Source: Actinophytocola sp. (GTDB lineage: Bacteria > Actinomycetota > Actinomycetes > Mycobacteriales > Pseudonocardiaceae). Taken from it: a DNA stretch of 57,264 bases. The DNA is taken from assembly GCF_009379765.1 (NCBI RefSeq), contig NZ_WHTD01000037.1:1-57264 (forward strand), written 5' to 3'. Positions 55,990 to 57,264 of this stretch are shown here, piece by piece (positions within the stretch are counted from its first letter, which is position 1; each line of letters starts with the position of its first letter). The notes beneath the pieces were generated by a model that saw only the letters and a program-made list of their open reading frames with translations, was not told the origin of the DNA and searched no databases. The position numbers and the translations under genes were made by a program.

Positions 55990-57264
55990 ACACTCCCCTG
56001 CGCCGGGTGGGTCTCGCCATGCTGGCCATGATCGCCCTGTTGCTCGCCAACGCGACCTACATCCAGGTCGTGAAGGCCGACGACTACCGCAACGACCCGC
56101 GCAACCAGCGGGTGCTGCTCGAGGAGTACGCCCGCCAGCGCGGCCGGATCATCACCTCCGACGAGGTGATCATCGCCAACGTCAAGGCGACGAACGACCG
56201 GCTGCGCTACCAGCGGGTGTACGAGAACGGCCCGATGTACGCGCCGGTCACCGGGTTCTACTCGGTCCGCTACGGCGCGACCGGGCTCGAGCGGGCGGAG
56301 GACGAGATCCTCAACGGCTCCGACGACCGGTTGTTCGTCCGCAGGCTGTCCGACCTGATCACCGGCCGGGACCCGCGCGGCGGCAACATCGTCACCACCA
56401 TCAACTCGAAGGTGCAGAAGACCGCCTACGACGCGATGACCGGCAACGACTTCACCGGTGCGGTGGTGGCGCTGGAGCCGGACACCGGCAAGATCCTCGC
56501 GATGGTGTCCACGCCGTCGTTCGACCCGAACGGCCTGGCCGTCCACGACGGCACCGCCCAGGAGAAGGCGTACGACTCCTACAGCGACGCCAACAACCCG
56601 GCCAAGCCGATGCTCAACCGGGCCATCTCGGAGAACTACACCCCGGGCTCCACGTTCAAGCTGGTCACCGCGTCGGCCGCGCTCGAGGACGGCAAGGACA
56701 AGAACACCCAGTTGACCGCGGCGCCGGGCATCGACGTGCTCAACGGCGACCCGTGCGACCCGGACGACGGCAGCACCCGCTGCATGAGCAACTACAACGG
56801 CAACTCCTGCGGCTCCGGGCAGACCGCGTCGATGGAGACCGCGCTGCAGCTGTCCTGCAACACCGCGTTCGCGCAGCTGGCGGTCGAGGTCGGCGAGCAG
56901 AAGCTGGCGGAGCAAGCGGCCAACTACGGCATCGGCCAGACCGACCTCACGATCCCGATGTCGGTGGTGCCCTCCTGCATCGGCTCGCTCGCCGACGGCA
57001 ACTGCCTCAACATCGCCGACCGCCCGGCGCTGTACCAGAGCGGCATCGGCCAGAAGGACGTCCGGCTCACGGCGCTCGAGAACGCGGTCATCGCCGGCAC
57101 CGTCGCCAACGACGGCGTCCGGATGCGCCCGCAGCTGGTCCAGCAGGTCCTCGCGCCGGACCTCGCGATCATCTCCGACTACGAGGAGGAGGACGAGGGC
57201 AGTGCGATCTCGTCGGGCAACGCCGAGTCGCTGCGCGACATGATGATCCTGTCCGAGGAGCACA
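55986..57264 (+). CDS. pbpA: PbpA: class B penicillin-binding protein (partial, cut by the window end)
   Basis: 426 codons are visible, no stop before 57264. A signal-anchor helix (about 8-27, LAMLAMIALLLANATYIQV) precedes the pedestal (RQRGRIITSDEVIIANV). The transpeptidase domain has the catalytic Ser in TPGSTFKLVTA (SxxK) and the SCN triad in LQLSCNTAFAQL. The third motif (KTG) should lie just beyond the edge. PbpA cross-links peptidoglycan with RodA. In relatives pknA and pknB follow. Confidence 0.95.
   Translation, partial: MNTPLRRVGLAMLAMIALLLANATYIQVVKADDYRNDPRNQRVLLEEYARQRGRIITSDEVIIANVKATNDRLRYQRVYENGPMYAPVTGFYSVRYGATGLERAEDEILNGSDDRLFVRRLSDLITGRDPRGGNIVTTINSKVQKTAYDAMTGNDFTGAVVALEPDTGKILAMVSTPSFDPNGLAVHDGTAQEKAYDSYSDANNPAKPMLNRAISENYTPGSTFKLVTASAALEDGKDKNTQLTAAPGIDVLNGDPCDPDDGSTRCMSNYNGNSCGSGQTASMETALQLSCNTAFAQLAVEVGEQKLAEQAANYGIGQTDLTIPMSVVPSCIGSLADGNCLNIADRPALYQSGIGQKDVRLTALENAVIAGTVANDGVRMRPQLVQQVLAPDLAIISDYEEEDEGSAISSGNAESLRDMMILSEEH

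Overview
This 57 kb window is GC-rich chromosomal DNA from a filamentous actinobacterium. Codon use, GTG starts, many promoters with a -10 box six to eight bases before a start codon, and the order fhaA-fhaB-pstP-rodA-pbpA beside a tRNA-Leu all support this. Family content (DUF6474-like protein, XRE/TPR regulator, YcnI-CopC-CopD operon, TM0106-type nuclease) points to Pseudonocardiales, perhaps near Lentzea, Saccharothrix or Amycolatopsis. That rank is an inference. The fha-to-pbpA block normally lies near dnaA, so the right end is probably close to the origin.

Layout. 1-2.2 kb: tail of an ISAzo13-type transposase, an ECF sigma factor with a fused zinc-finger/membrane extension, and tRNA-Gly(GCC). 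2.2-19.3 kb: a co-directional envelope-glycan cluster. It holds two paralogous polytopic membrane proteins with GT-C-like features, a GtrB-like GT2, a methyltransferase, an LPG-synthase-like membrane protein, an AlgX/AlgJ-like O-acetyltransferase, a 1253-aa GT/GT4/FkbM fusion and two acyltransferase-3 proteins. Interleaved are three paralogs sharing a SHOCT-like N-terminus and Thr-Gln-Val/Ile-Val motifs. 19.4-22.6 kb: two neighbouring frameshifted genes, a membrane protein and a molybdopterin oxidoreductase; one shift lies in a pentanucleotide repeat. 22.6-31.6 kb: SDR and AKR enzymes, an acetyltransferase, a RecB-like nuclease, small secreted proteins and an OmpR-type two-component system with a degenerate duplicate of the kinase N-terminus. 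31.6-38 kb: a GlcD/GlcF-type oxidoreductase and an OpuC/ProU-type ABC transporter. 38.2-41.2 kb: a copper-handling operon. 41.2-50.3 kb: an XRE regulator with a phosphotransferase, small proteins, a TetR regulator, a PLP enzyme, a sugar-lactone oxidase and an NAD-binding protein. 50.3-57.3 kb: a gene-poor gap, tRNA-Leu(CAG), then the FHA/phosphatase/elongation-PBP operon, cut by the window edge.

The glycan cluster can be read as one pathway: sugars are loaded onto a lipid carrier by the GT2, polymerised or added outside by the GT-C-like proteins, and modified by methylation and O-acetylation. The TQxV paralogs may link it to Ser/Thr-kinase signalling. This pathway is inferred from gene content only.

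Three non-coding observations stand out. Two ~160-bp elements are flanked by CTAG (CTAG/CCAG in the second); each abuts a TAG stop codon, and their stems differ in sequence but stay paired. A G/C hairpin repeat trails both tRNA genes at about 59 nt on the same strand, with a third copy elsewhere. A promoter-led series of hairpins near 45.3-45.5 kb has a C-rich loop and may be an undescribed small RNA.
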